The position numbers were made by a program, and so were the translations under genes. Positions 19,027 through 28,899 of a stretch of DNA of 64,000 nucleotides are shown one piece after another (positions within the stretch are counted from its first letter, which is position 1; every line of letters begins with the position of its first letter). This DNA comes from Arenibacter sp. F26102 (GTDB taxonomy: Bacteria; Bacteroidota; Bacteroidia; Flavobacteriales; Flavobacteriaceae), in NCBI RefSeq assembly GCF_023015865.1, contig NZ_JALKBC010000002.1, positions 186,001-250,000 on the forward strand, in the 5' to 3' direction. The notes below the pieces were generated by a model that ran no database searches, was not told the DNA's origin, and saw only the letters and a program-made list of their open reading frames with translations.

Positions 19027-21342
19027 TTGCTAAGAATTAGTCCATTTTCTAAATTTTGTTTGCTGTTTTTGCTTTTTTCAATGAAAGTGGGAATAGCTCA
19101 GCAATATCATCTTCTTTCGGAAGAGGATAAATGGAAAATACGGCTACAATCACACGTTTTAATAGATATAGATGAAATTACAACGGATAATTTACCTACA
19201 CTTCTTAAAGGTAATACTCCTTTAGCCCTTTATATTTCAAATTACCAAGAAAATTACAAGCCAATTCTGGGACGATTGATAGGGGAAATGGATTCGCTTA
19301 TAGTGGTGGGCGATAAGGTTTTTGATGATGATTTTTTTTCAGAGGCATGGGTTCCTCAGATACCAATTCAAAAGGTAGAAACAATTCAATTGGATACCCT
19401 TGTCAAGAGTGAGGGTTCCTGGAAGCTAGCTGCAGCAAAGGAATTGGTGGCACTGGAGGTATTGGACAAGGAATTTATAAATGATAGCGTTTTTGTGGAT
19501 TATTGGAGGCTTTTGGGGAAAATTCCCAATTTTATTCAGATCAGTCCCATTTTCTTCCCTATCGCAGATAGTATTGCTTTGATGTTAAACAAGAGAAGCA
19601 AGGTTTTTGGTGCCATAAGATCCAAGGAGGGATTGTTGTATGGGGTAAATTTTAAGAACCATAAGAATCTTATTGTCGACGGATATTTTAGCCTTCCGAT
19701 AGATTTAAAGGAAAACCTACCTGTGTTTATTCCCCATAAGGCGGGTTATTATTTTTCTCCCGATATAATTTACACGACTCCTGAAAACAGTAATAATCTA
19801 AAGGAGTTCATTGGATTCCCCTTAGATTTTGAATATGGATTAACAGATCATTTTGCATTTGGGACTACTATAAAAAATACGATCAGGAAAAATAATAAAG
19901 AATTAATTATTAATGAGGTAAAGATTCAGGATGATGCGGTTCAGGGAAAGGTGGGCTATTTTAGTAAGGGTGCCTATGTAGATGCCGGACTTGACAGTAG
20001 AACTGCACTGAAAGGAAGTTTTACAATATCTGCTTGGGTAAAGCCTACTGTTCTCAATAATAATAATAGCATCCTCGGGAAAGGGGATAATTTTGTTTTA
20101 AAGCTACATGAGGGCTTATTGACCTTTACTATGGCGGATATCAAGGATTATATATCCGACACATCCCCTGTGCCTTTAAATGAATGGACACATGTTGCCT
20201 TAGTACATTCCAAACTGAACAATGAGCTCTTGTTTTTTGTTAACGGGGTGCAGACGGATAAGATCCAACTCATTGAGGACTATGACACCTCCGACTATAA
20301 TATTTTAATAGGAAGTAATTTATGGCAGGAGTTTTTTGTTGGATACCTGACAAATATTAAAATATGGGAGCGTGAATTGAATGCCTTTGAAATTGCCAAG
20401 GAGTACCATAAGATAGAATTGAACCAGCCAGAGGAATTATCCCTTTATGCGATAATAGGAATTGTTATAATTTTCCTTGTGGTTATGACTATTTGGCTAT
20501 TGAAGAGAGGAGCTGCCAAGAGAAAGGTTACTTCAATATCCAAAGGATTTAGAAAAACACAGCCCAATAGTGACTTCAAGAGCTCAAATGATGCTTCCGA
20601 AAAAATACTTTGTTTTGGTCCTTTGCGTATAATTACCTCAGAAGGTAATGATATAGCCAAGAAATTGTCGCCAAAACTAAAGCAGTTATTTGTTATTGTT
20701 TTGCTGCATAGCATTGGGGATAAAGATGGAATCAGTACTAAAAAGCTTACGGAAGCACTTTGGCCCGGGGTTGGCCTAAAGAATGCAAAAAACACCAGAG
20801 GAACCAATATACAGAACCTCAGGGCTATTTTGTCCGTTACCAAAGAAATGAATTTGACATTTCGGGATAAAAATTGGTATTTGGAAATTGGGGAAGATTG
20901 CTTTTGTGATTATCAAGCGGTGCTTAATTATTTAAATGACTTGAGTAGGAATGATTTAACAATCAGCTATTTGGAAGAATATTTACCAAAATTGTTTGCT
21001 ATTTTAAAGGAGGATCGTTTTTTTGTGAATATGAGCAATTCTTGGTTGGATCCCATTGTGGAAAAAATGAGTAATGGAATTATCGAATTCTGCTATGATA
21101 TATCAAAGAGGTTAGATCTGGAGAAGCACAGCTCCCTGTTGTATGATTTGGCATCGGTGATGTACATCTATGATGATTTAAATGAGAATGCGCTGCAGAT
21201 TAAATTGCAAATTCTTATTGGTCAGGGAAAATTGAGTTTGGCGCATACGGTGTACGATAATTTCACCAAGCTTTATGAAAAGATTTATGGTGAAATGTAT
21301 ACCGTTAAATTTGAGGATATGGTTGTTGGTAACACCCCATAA
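19027..21342 (+). CDS. Membrane-spanning LamG / winged-helix transcriptional regulator
   Basis: A 771-residue protein whose layout suggests a one-component transmembrane sensor. It starts with TTG at 19027, preceded by an in-frame stop, and residues 1-25 form a signal peptide (CLLFLLFSMKVGIAQQ). An uncharacterised periplasmic part is followed by a LamG/concanavalin-like domain (about 307-460: GSFTISAWVKPTV, LNEWTHVALVHS). A single TM helix (about 472-492) comes next, then a cytosolic OmpR/SARP-like winged helix (about 526-625: ILCFGPLRI, KLTEALWPG) and a helical tail. It lies 145 bp upstream of an exported sugar oxidoreductase and a DUF1080 protein. Control of those genes is inferred. Confidence 0.75.
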   Translation: MLRISPFSKFCLLFLLFSMKVGIAQQYHLLSEEDKWKIRLQSHVLIDIDEITTDNLPTLLKGNTPLALYISNYQENYKPILGRLIGEMDSLIVVGDKVFDDDFFSEAWVPQIPIQKVETIQLDTLVKSEGSWKLAAAKELVALEVLDKEFINDSVFVDYWRLLGKIPNFIQISPIFFPIADSIALMLNKRSKVFGAIRSKEGLLYGVNFKNHKNLIVDGYFSLPIDLKENLPVFIPHKAGYYFSPDIIYTTPENSNNLKEFIGFPLDFEYGLTDHFAFGTTIKNTIRKNNKELIINEVKIQDDAVQGKVGYFSKGAYVDAGLDSRTALKGSFTISAWVKPTVLNNNNSILGKGDNFVLKLHEGLLTFTMADIKDYISDTSPVPLNEWTHVALVHSKLNNELLFFVNGVQTDKIQLIEDYDTSDYNILIGSNLWQEFFVGYLTNIKIWERELNAFEIAKEYHKIELNQPEELSLYAIIGIVIIFLVVMTIWLLKRGAAKRKVTSISKGFRKTQPNSDFKSSNDASEKILCFGPLRIITSEGNDIAKKLSPKLKQLFVIVLLHSIGDKDGISTKKLTEALWPGVGLKNAKNTRGTNIQNLRAILSVTKEMNLTFRDKNWYLEIGEDCFCDYQAVLNYLNDLSRNDLTISYLEEYLPKLFAILKEDRFFVNMSNSWLDPIVEKMSNGIIEFCYDISKRLDLEKHSSLLYDLASVMYIYDDLNENALQIKLQILIGQGKLSLAHTVYDNFTKLYEKIYGEMYTVKFEDMVVGNTP

Positions 21343-21487
21343 CACTCGCAAGGATTTGAAATAAAATTTACATAATTCCCTGTTTTTCAATTTTATTACC
21401 CCAAATATTACCCCTTTTTTTACGCATTGCGGTTTTTCTTTGTGAGTTTAAATATCAAAACTTCAAATAATTAATAGAATAGAATCA

Positions 21488-22756
21488 ATGGAGAAAAAAT
21501 CAACCAGCCGTAGGGATTTTGTAAAAAGGTCGCTAGTGGCAGCTGCAGGTATCAGTATTATTCCAAGACATGTAATGGGCGGAACCAATTTTATTCCCCC
21601 TAGTGATCAATTGACCAAGGCGGTAATAGGAGTCGGTGGCATGGGCCAGGGACATTTGGATTATGAAGGAACAAGGTTATTGGCAATTTGTGATGCTGAT
21701 GCAAATCACCTGTCCAACACCCTTAAAAAAGTAGGAAGCAGTGTAAAGGGATATCGGGATTTTAGGGAAGTTTTGCAACGCCCTGATGTGGATATTGTAC
21801 ATATAGCTACTCCTCCCCACTGGCACGGTCTTATGTCTATTATGGCGGCTGAAGCAGGAAAGGATGTTTGGTGTGAAAAACCGATGACAAGGACAATAGG
21901 TGAAGGTAAAAAAGTAGTGGAGGCCATGCAACAGCATGGAAAGATGTTCCGTTTGAATACATGGTTCCGTTTTAAGGACAATTTTTACGGAATGGGTACT
22001 CCTGTAAAAAAATTGAAGAAGGTAGTGGATAGTGGTGCACTGGGATGGCCACTAAAGGTAACCATCAGTGGTGTTACTGGGTTTAATTGGAAATTTTATT
22101 GGGTAGGAAAGGAAAATCTAACGCCTCAGTCAATACCTTCGGAATTGGACTATAACATGTGGCTGGGGCCTGCCCCGGAAAAGCCTTATCATCCACATAG
22201 GGTGCACGGCACCTTTAGGGGGTATTGGGATTACGATGGTGGTGGATTGGGCGATATGGGCCAGCACTATATTGATCCGGTACAATACTTTTTAGGAAAA
22301 GATAACACCAGTCCTGTTAAGGTTGAGGTGGATGCACCAGAACAACACTATGATGCCATAGGTACCTGGAGAAGAATTACATACACTTATGCCGATGGTT
22401 GTCAAATTATTTTGGACGGTGAAAATAGTGATAAGGATGCCGCATATATAGAAGGACCAAATGGAAAAATATATAACGGTTTTAAATCTACGATCCCTAA
22501 TATTGAGGGATTAATAAATAGTATTCCTGATCCCGAGGAGCAGATTACCGTTTTTTCCGAATCTGTAAAAACCAGACAAAAATTTGCCCTTAATGAAGAA
22601 AATGGCCACCGTTCGGCCACTGTAGTAAATATGGGTATTATCGCCTTGAGATTGGGACGTACTTTGGAATTTGATCCGGTAAAACAAGAATTTATCAATG
22701 ATGAAGAAGCCAATAGATTAATAGACCAACCAATGAGGTCCTCTTGGGCTTATTAA
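21488..22756 (+). CDS. Gfo/Idh/MocA-family oxidoreductase, Tat-exported
   Basis: This 422-residue NAD(P)-dependent oxidoreductase of the Gfo/Idh/MocA family typically oxidises a sugar or inositol hydroxyl. Residues 1-30 form a Tat signal (STSRRDFVKRS then AAAGISII), so the enzyme is exported folded with cofactor. The nucleotide-binding domain contains AVIGVGGMGQGH and the catalytic DVWCEKPMTRT block. The C-terminal domain carries GGGLGDMGQHYIDPVQYFLG. The HEAT/DUF1080 gene follows 22 bp downstream, so the two are probably co-transcribed. Together they fit a 3-keto-glycoside route, though the substrate is unknown. Confidence 0.9.
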   Translation: MEKKSTSRRDFVKRSLVAAAGISIIPRHVMGGTNFIPPSDQLTKAVIGVGGMGQGHLDYEGTRLLAICDADANHLSNTLKKVGSSVKGYRDFREVLQRPDVDIVHIATPPHWHGLMSIMAAEAGKDVWCEKPMTRTIGEGKKVVEAMQQHGKMFRLNTWFRFKDNFYGMGTPVKKLKKVVDSGALGWPLKVTISGVTGFNWKFYWVGKENLTPQSIPSELDYNMWLGPAPEKPYHPHRVHGTFRGYWDYDGGGLGDMGQHYIDPVQYFLGKDNTSPVKVEVDAPEQHYDAIGTWRRITYTYADGCQIILDGENSDKDAAYIEGPNGKIYNGFKSTIPNIEGLINSIPDPEEQITVFSESVKTRQKFALNEENGHRSATVVNMGIIALRLGRTLEFDPVKQEFINDEEANRLIDQPMRSSWAY

Positions 22757-22778
22757 CCAATTAATTAGAATTAATAAA

Positions 22779-25700
22779 ATGAATACATTATATAAAAATA
22801 TAGGTGTGCTAATGTTGTTTTTAGCTACCCTTACCATTAGCGCACAGGATAATAGAACCTTGGATACCAAGGTAGCCGATATTTTGATGCAGTTACCAAC
22901 GGAAGACCTCGGGCATTCCGATCGTCTAATGCAGGAAATAATCGACTTAGGTGAGAATGGTATCCTCAAATTTACGGAGAAGCTTATGCCTCTTGGTAGC
23001 GGAGATGACACCAAAGCGAGATATGCCATACAGAGTGTGGCTATATTCAGTGGAGGGCAACAATCAAAAATCCATAACAGTGTTGTTGAAAGTGCCTTGC
23101 TGAAAGCCCTGGAGTCATCGTCTAACAAGGAGGTGAAAACCTTCTTAATGGATCGTCTGATTTATGTAGGAACAGAAGTAAGCGTTCCCGTATTAAGCGA
23201 GTACTTGTCCAACAACGATTTATTTAAACCTGCTTTGGCCGCTTTGACATCAATTGGGACTACCGATGCTGCCTTGGCCATTTTGGAAGCTACTGAGGTT
23301 GAGGATGTAAACAAACAAGCTGCATTTATAGAGGCTTTGGGAGCCCTGCAATTTGCACCGGCAGAAGAAGTACTGAAGGCTAGGGTAAATTCAACTTCAA
23401 AAATAGTTCAACAAAGAGCTTTAATGGCATTGGCAGAGATAGCAAGTCCAAGTTCTTATGAGGTACTTGAAAAAGCTGTCGGGAATTCTGCATATCAATT
23501 GGATGACACAAAAAGTATTATTTCTTTTATACACTACGGAAATAGATTGCAGAAAGAGGGCAATACATCCTTAAGTAATACCGTGGCCAACGCCTTGCTT
23601 AAAAATTGTAAGATGGACGGCCAGTTGCATTTTCGGTCTGCGGGAATTCATATATTAAGTGCCAATGAAGGAACCTCCTTTACCAAGACACTGCTAAAGG
23701 AATCCAAGAATAGTAATAAGAATTATGTGGGTGCCGTATTGGATGCTGCCAGTTCAAATCTTTCACCCAGTGAAGTTGCTCTTTGGGTTAAACAGTATAA
23801 GAAGTCATCCACGGAAATTAAGCCTCTTATTATTCGGATGCTCAGTAAAAGTGATGCCGATCTTGTTTTTGACAAGGTTATTTTGAATGCGGTGGTAGAC
23901 AAGAATATTTCGGTTCGTGAGGCTGGAATAAAATCGTTGTCCTATCAGAATAAAAGCAAGGCATTTCCGGTGTTGTCCAAGAGTTTAAAATTGGCTACAT
24001 CCCCCGAGGAATATAATGCTATCGAGGAAACCTTGTTGAGGTTGGTCGACGCCAAGGATAGTCAATTATTGGCTAGTCAACTTTCCAGTGTGAATGATCC
24101 GGCCAAGGAAGTATTGATCAATGTATTGGCGGCCAGAAACGCTACAGATCAATTTGATACATTAACCGGTGTTGTCGAAACTGGAAGTGAAAATGTTGTT
24201 GGTGCAGTATATAAGGCTCTGCCCTCTATTGCATCGGAAAAGGATTTTTCTGCGTTAATTAACCTTTTGGACAAGACAGAAAAGCCAGAAAATATAAAAA
24301 ATGCCCAGATAGCCATATTGAACATTTTGAATGAAAGTAACGGTAAATATTCAGATGCTGTATTTAAAGAATATAATGGAGCGGCAGATAAGTCGAAATT
24401 GTTACCTGTATTGGCTTCTTTAAGTAGTAAGGAGGCATTGGAATTAGTTTCTCAAAGACTTTCTACAGGTAATGAAAGTGAGAAAATGATTGCTTTGGAT
24501 GCTCTTGCAAGTTGGAAAAACAATGATGCTTTACCGTATCTATTTAAGACGGCCATAACTAGCACTGATGGAGCTATAAGAAAGAATGCTTTTGCTAACT
24601 ATCTTTCCAAAATACGAAAATCGGATTACCCAGCTGATCAGAAGTTACTTTTGGTAAGGAAATTGATGCCTGAAGCCAAAACCATCACGGAAAAAAAGCA
24701 AGTGTTATCTGCAGCACGAAGTATAAAAACTTTTCTTTCCCTGATTTTTGTATCGGAATATTTAGATGACCAAGACTTGTTGACTACCGCTTCCAATGCA
24801 GCTATTGCCATTGCTTTGCCAACTCCTGGTGTACAGGATGGCCTAAGTGGCGAAGTGGTCAGGGATATTGTCTCTAGAAGTATAGACAACCTTACAGGTC
24901 CAGACAGTCAGTATATTAAAATTGATGTAAAGGAATTTCTGGATAAAATGCCCAATGAAAAAGGCTTTGAGACCATCTTTAATGGAAAGGACTTTGCAGG
25001 ATGGGAAGGATTGGTACAAAACCCAATTGCCCGTTCCAAAATGTCCTCCAGAAAATTGGCAGCGGAACAGGCCAAGGCCAATGAGCAAATGATGAGGGAT
25101 TGGTATATTGAAAATGGAGTTATCGGCTTTAAAGGGGAGGGATATAATAATATCTGTACCGTAAAGGATTATGGCGATTTTGAAATGATCGTGGATTGGA
25201 AGATTACCAATGGCGGCGATAGTGGTATTTATCTTAGAGGTACGCCCCAGGTTCAAATTTGGGATATCGCTAGAGTGGATGCGGGTGCGCAAGTTGGTTC
25301 AGGTGGCTTGTACAACAACCAGAAACATGAGAGCAAACCACTTCAGGTAGCGGACAACCCTATTGATGAGTGGAATACCTTTAGAATTAAAATGGTTGGT
25401 GAGCGAGTTACCGTACATTTAAATGGAGTCTTGGTAACGGACAATGTTGTTTTGGAAAACTATTGGGATCGCAAACAGGCCATTTTTGCCAAAGAAGCCA
25501 TAGAATTACAGGCCCATGGGGAAGATCTTGGCTTTAGGAATATTTATGTGAGGGAGATTGGTTCTGGTGATGATCAATTGACAGAAGCCGAAAAGAAAGA
25601 AGGTTTTAAGTCTTTGTTGAACGGAAAGGATCTTGATCATTGGGTAGGAAATAAGACCGACTATGTTATGGAAAACAATGAGCTTCTGGTACGCCCTAAA

Positions 25701-26180
25701 AGAGGTGGGCACGGTGACTTGTTTACGGCGGAAGAATATTCCGATTTCATTTTCAGATTTGACTTTAAGTTAACACCAGGGGCCAATAATGGTTTGGGTA
25801 TTCACGCTCCATTGGAAGGGGATGCTGCCTATGAAGGTAAGGAACTGCAGATTTTGGACGACACTGCCGAAATATATGCCAATCTAAAACCTTACCAATA
25901 CCATGGTTCCGTATACGGAATTATTGCGGCAAAAAGAGGTGCCCTGAACCCAGTAGGGGAGTGGAATTCACAAGAGGTGGTCGTTAAAGGAAATCACGTT
26001 AAAATAACCTTGAATGGTACCGTAATAGTGGATGGAGATTGGAAAGAAGCCTCCAAGAACGGGACGGCAGACCATAAAGAACACCCAGGCCTGGAAAGGA
26101 ATACGGGTCATATTGGTTTCTTGGGGCATGGTGCCGAATTGGCCTTTAGGAATATTAGAATAAAGGATTTGAGCAAATAA
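22779..26180 (+). CDS. Secreted HEAT-repeat protein with two DUF1080 (3-keto-disaccharide hydrolase) domains
   Basis: The 1133-residue protein has a signal peptide (MLFLATLTISAQ), about 650 residues of alpha-helical HEAT-type repeats (for example LMALAEIASPSSYEVLEKAV), and two DUF1080 domains. The first runs from about 728 to 935, beginning FETIFNGKDFAGWEG. The second runs from about 941 to 1133, beginning FKSLLNGKDLDHWVG. DUF1080 is a jellyroll fold whose characterised members hydrolyse 3-keto-glycosides. The preceding Gfo/Idh enzyme could supply such oxidised sugars. A terminator follows. The function of the HEAT part is unknown. Confidence 0.88.
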   Translation: MNTLYKNIGVLMLFLATLTISAQDNRTLDTKVADILMQLPTEDLGHSDRLMQEIIDLGENGILKFTEKLMPLGSGDDTKARYAIQSVAIFSGGQQSKIHNSVVESALLKALESSSNKEVKTFLMDRLIYVGTEVSVPVLSEYLSNNDLFKPALAALTSIGTTDAALAILEATEVEDVNKQAAFIEALGALQFAPAEEVLKARVNSTSKIVQQRALMALAEIASPSSYEVLEKAVGNSAYQLDDTKSIISFIHYGNRLQKEGNTSLSNTVANALLKNCKMDGQLHFRSAGIHILSANEGTSFTKTLLKESKNSNKNYVGAVLDAASSNLSPSEVALWVKQYKKSSTEIKPLIIRMLSKSDADLVFDKVILNAVVDKNISVREAGIKSLSYQNKSKAFPVLSKSLKLATSPEEYNAIEETLLRLVDAKDSQLLASQLSSVNDPAKEVLINVLAARNATDQFDTLTGVVETGSENVVGAVYKALPSIASEKDFSALINLLDKTEKPENIKNAQIAILNILNESNGKYSDAVFKEYNGAADKSKLLPVLASLSSKEALELVSQRLSTGNESEKMIALDALASWKNNDALPYLFKTAITSTDGAIRKNAFANYLSKIRKSDYPADQKLLLVRKLMPEAKTITEKKQVLSAARSIKTFLSLIFVSEYLDDQDLLTTASNAAIAIALPTPGVQDGLSGEVVRDIVSRSIDNLTGPDSQYIKIDVKEFLDKMPNEKGFETIFNGKDFAGWEGLVQNPIARSKMSSRKLAAEQAKANEQMMRDWYIENGVIGFKGEGYNNICTVKDYGDFEMIVDWKITNGGDSGIYLRGTPQVQIWDIARVDAGAQVGSGGLYNNQKHESKPLQVADNPIDEWNTFRIKMVGERVTVHLNGVLVTDNVVLENYWDRKQAIFAKEAIELQAHGEDLGFRNIYVREIGSGDDQLTEAEKKEGFKSLLNGKDLDHWVGNKTDYVMENNELLVRPKRGGHGDLFTAEEYSDFIFRFDFKLTPGANNGLGIHAPLEGDAAYEGKELQILDDTAEIYANLKPYQYHGSVYGIIAAKRGALNPVGEWNSQEVVVKGNHVKITLNGTVIVDGDWKEASKNGTADHKEHPGLERNTGHIGFLGHGAELAFRNIRIKDLSK

Positions 26181-26203
26181 TTTGATTGATTATTTATTTA
26201 TAT

Positions 26204-26249
26204 GCCGGGAGTTTTGGATAAGTGTTATCCTAAAGCTTCCGGCTTTTTT
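26204..26249 (+). terminator. Terminator after the DUF1080 gene
   Basis: Nested inverted repeats (GCCGG...CCGGC enclosing GGATAA...TTATCC) are followed by TTTTTT, 23 bp past the stop codon. Confidence 0.8.
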
Positions 26250-26337
26250 GTGGCAATAATCCAAGGTGAATGAATTTAATTAATCCGGATAAGGTCCTAA
26301 ACCGGTTATCTAGCTCTGACTTTTGTAGCTGTAATAC

Positions 26338-28899
26338 CTAAAAGCTCATTCGGAAACTAAAGTTGGGTGTAATGCCAAGGGATATCTGTTCGACCGTTTC
26401 AATTTCATTTTGGTCATCTATGCGGTAATAGGTGTTGAGGATATTTTTTTTGTTCAAAATATTCAACACGGAAGCGCCAACAGAAGATTTTATACCTGTG
26501 CCTATTTTAAAGTTATAGATAACGGAAGCATCTGCCCTCAGATAGGCGGGAAGTCTACTGCTGTTAGGGTCTTCGTAGTTAATTTTGTTGGGAAAAACAT
26601 CGATTATTATAGAATTGTTTCCCTCTTGTGGCTTTGTGTAGGGTTTTCCCGTATGATAATTGGCGCCAAGTCCCATTCTGAAATTTTTATAGGTATATGT
26701 TCCAGCAAAAGTTAGGGTGTGTTTTATGTCCAGGTTATTGGGGAATTTGCTAGGTGTAATATTCTCAAAAGTATAATTGTTGGTATTATAGGCATAGCTG
26801 AACCAAGTGCTATAGGTAGCTGTTTTTTTGTTGATTAAAAATTCGATGCCGGAAACATCATACTTTCCTATTTCGCCACTAAATTGATTCTGATTTTGAA
26901 ATCCCTGTGTAGCGGTACTTATGCCGTCAACCTTTTTGTAGAACCCTTCAATTCCCACGTAAAGTGTGTTTTTGTCGTAGTTAAGACCTAATGATATTTG
27001 CTTACTTTTTGTAATAGGCAGGATATCGTCGTCCGAAAGAATCCATCGCCTTTTTTCAATTCCCAGAAAATTCTGCTCCAAGTCGATTATTTGGTTGGTG
27101 GTCTGACTTTTGAATTCTCCCAACAATTCGGTCTTAAAACCATCGGCCAAGGCATAATTGATGTTTAGTCTAGGCTCAAGGATTATTTTCTCAAAAGTTT
27201 TAAAAGTTTTAAGATTTTTAATGTAGTTTAATCTAAGCCCTCCTCTGGCTATCAATTTTTTATTCTTGGACTCATAATCCAATTCCGAAAAAAGGGAATG
27301 GGTCAATATAACCCCTTTGATATTGCTTTTGTAAGTAGGTTGACTAACTTGAGTGAAATTGGTTATGCCTACTTCGTTCAATTGATATCCATTAAGCCAG
27401 TTAAGTCCATTTGCCAATTTGTAATTGGTGTTTAGCTTTACAGCCTTTTCCAAAACCTGGTTACTTTGAAAAAGTTGTTGGGATTCCGAAGGAATGTTTT
27501 GGGAGTCCAAGTTGTAACTGGTATAGTATAGGTTTAAATGAGTGCTCCATTTGGAATTCCATATACTTTCCAGACTACCTCCAAAGGAAAGGTTGGCTTG
27601 ATCCAATAAACTTGTTGCGGTGCGATCCTCAGTTTTTTCAGTATACCTAAGGTGATTATTGGTGTTGATAAGGCTTATTCTCACTTTTTGATTTTCATTG
27701 ATGTCATAAAGCAATTTGCCTGTAAAATCATAAAAGTAAAAATCCTCGTTCCTCACAATATTTTCATCATTGGAGGGGTTGTCATTGTCCTTAACTTCAC
27801 TATCCTGAAAAACCTTATCAAAAAATCGATTGTAAGTTGGGGTGTTAATAAAATCTGTGGTAGAACGTCTGCCTGAAAATTGAACGGAAACTTTTTCTGA
27901 AAGGGGAAGATGTCCGTACACATCGCCACTTAATAAATTAAATCCCGCTCCTCCAATGAATGAATCTGTTATGTTGTTTCTAGTGCTGATGTTTATAACA
28001 CTACTCACTCCATCACCATATTGAACGCTGGTACCGTTTTTTATAATGTTGACCTTTTCTATTAAATAGGGGTTAAAGGCGGATATCAAGCCAAAAAAAT
28101 GTCCGGATTGGTACATTTTGATCCCATCCCAAAGCACCAAATTTTGGTCGTTTGTACCTCCCCTAACGTTAATGTCGGACACTGTTTCGTCTACACTCTT
28201 AATTCCTGGTAAAGCCTGAATGGTCTGAAGAACATCTGGTTCTATTAGACCAGGTAAAATTCCGAATTTATCCGTATTTAATTCTATGCTGGCATCGGGT
28301 TTCTTGGTTATACCTGTGGTTAGGAACTGGTAAACAACCACCTCTTCCAATTGTTGGTAGTTTGGTGATAATAAGATGGTCTTGCAAGGATTGTTTCCTG
28401 TTAGTTCTTCCGCTGTCAAATATTTGGTTTTAAACCCAAGGTGTTTAATCGCTATATTGGCGTTTCTAGGAACCTCCTTTAAATAAAACTTTCCTTCCAA
28501 ATCTGTAATTTGTGATATGCTGTTGCCCAAAACTTCTACAGTGGCATTCATTATAGTGCTGTTCTCAAAATTGTCAACAACATTGGCGCAGATATCCACG
28601 AAGTTAGGTTTGGATATGGCAAAATACCGCTCATCCAATTTGGTAATGTTAAGCAGGGTATTCTTGCGTAGGTCCTCAATTATTTCAGGTAGCGAATTGC
28701 TATCGGGAACTGTAATCTGTATGGGTCGTAAGTCTTCATCTGCATAGGAGAACTTTATATTAAATTCTCTTTCCAGTTCCTCTATATAGCTTATTAGGTT
28801 TGTTTTTTGGGTAGAAGTTATCTGTGCTCTAGCGGGTGAAGCAACTAGACATATATAAAGACCAATAAGAAATACATAGTATTTATGGTGTTTCAGCAT
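26338..28899 (-). CDS. FecA-type TonB-dependent outer-membrane receptor
   Basis: An 853-residue outer-membrane receptor that takes up a ligand using TonB energy and can signal inward. Order: signal peptide (residues 1-25, ending SPARAQ), STN signalling domain (about 27-95), CarboxypepD_reg-like domain (about 105-190, EGKFYLKEVPRNANIAIKHL), plug domain (GIKSVDETVSDINVRGGTNDQ, DGVSSVINISTRNN) and a C-terminal beta-barrel ending FSFRMSF. Its start overlaps the end of fecR by 17 bp, so the two are translationally coupled. The STN domain is the feature expected for signalling to the adjacent FecR/sigma pair. The ligand is unknown. Confidence 0.92.
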   Translation of the reverse strand: MLKHHKYYVFLIGLYICLVASPARAQITSTQKTNLISYIEELEREFNIKFSYADEDLRPIQITVPDSNSLPEIIEDLRKNTLLNITKLDERYFAISKPNFVDICANVVDNFENSTIMNATVEVLGNSISQITDLEGKFYLKEVPRNANIAIKHLGFKTKYLTAEELTGNNPCKTILLSPNYQQLEEVVVYQFLTTGITKKPDASIELNTDKFGILPGLIEPDVLQTIQALPGIKSVDETVSDINVRGGTNDQNLVLWDGIKMYQSGHFFGLISAFNPYLIEKVNIIKNGTSVQYGDGVSSVINISTRNNITDSFIGGAGFNLLSGDVYGHLPLSEKVSVQFSGRRSTTDFINTPTYNRFFDKVFQDSEVKDNDNPSNDENIVRNEDFYFYDFTGKLLYDINENQKVRISLINTNNHLRYTEKTEDRTATSLLDQANLSFGGSLESIWNSKWSTHLNLYYTSYNLDSQNIPSESQQLFQSNQVLEKAVKLNTNYKLANGLNWLNGYQLNEVGITNFTQVSQPTYKSNIKGVILTHSLFSELDYESKNKKLIARGGLRLNYIKNLKTFKTFEKIILEPRLNINYALADGFKTELLGEFKSQTTNQIIDLEQNFLGIEKRRWILSDDDILPITKSKQISLGLNYDKNTLYVGIEGFYKKVDGISTATQGFQNQNQFSGEIGKYDVSGIEFLINKKTATYSTWFSYAYNTNNYTFENITPSKFPNNLDIKHTLTFAGTYTYKNFRMGLGANYHTGKPYTKPQEGNNSIIIDVFPNKINYEDPNSSRLPAYLRADASVIYNFKIGTGIKSSVGASVLNILNKKNILNTYYRIDDQNEIETVEQISLGITPNFSFRMSF

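Noticed and set aside
28883-28899. Overlap of fecR and receptor genes as a sign of frameshift
   Set aside because: Both ends are family-typical. A 17-bp overlap is ordinary translational coupling.
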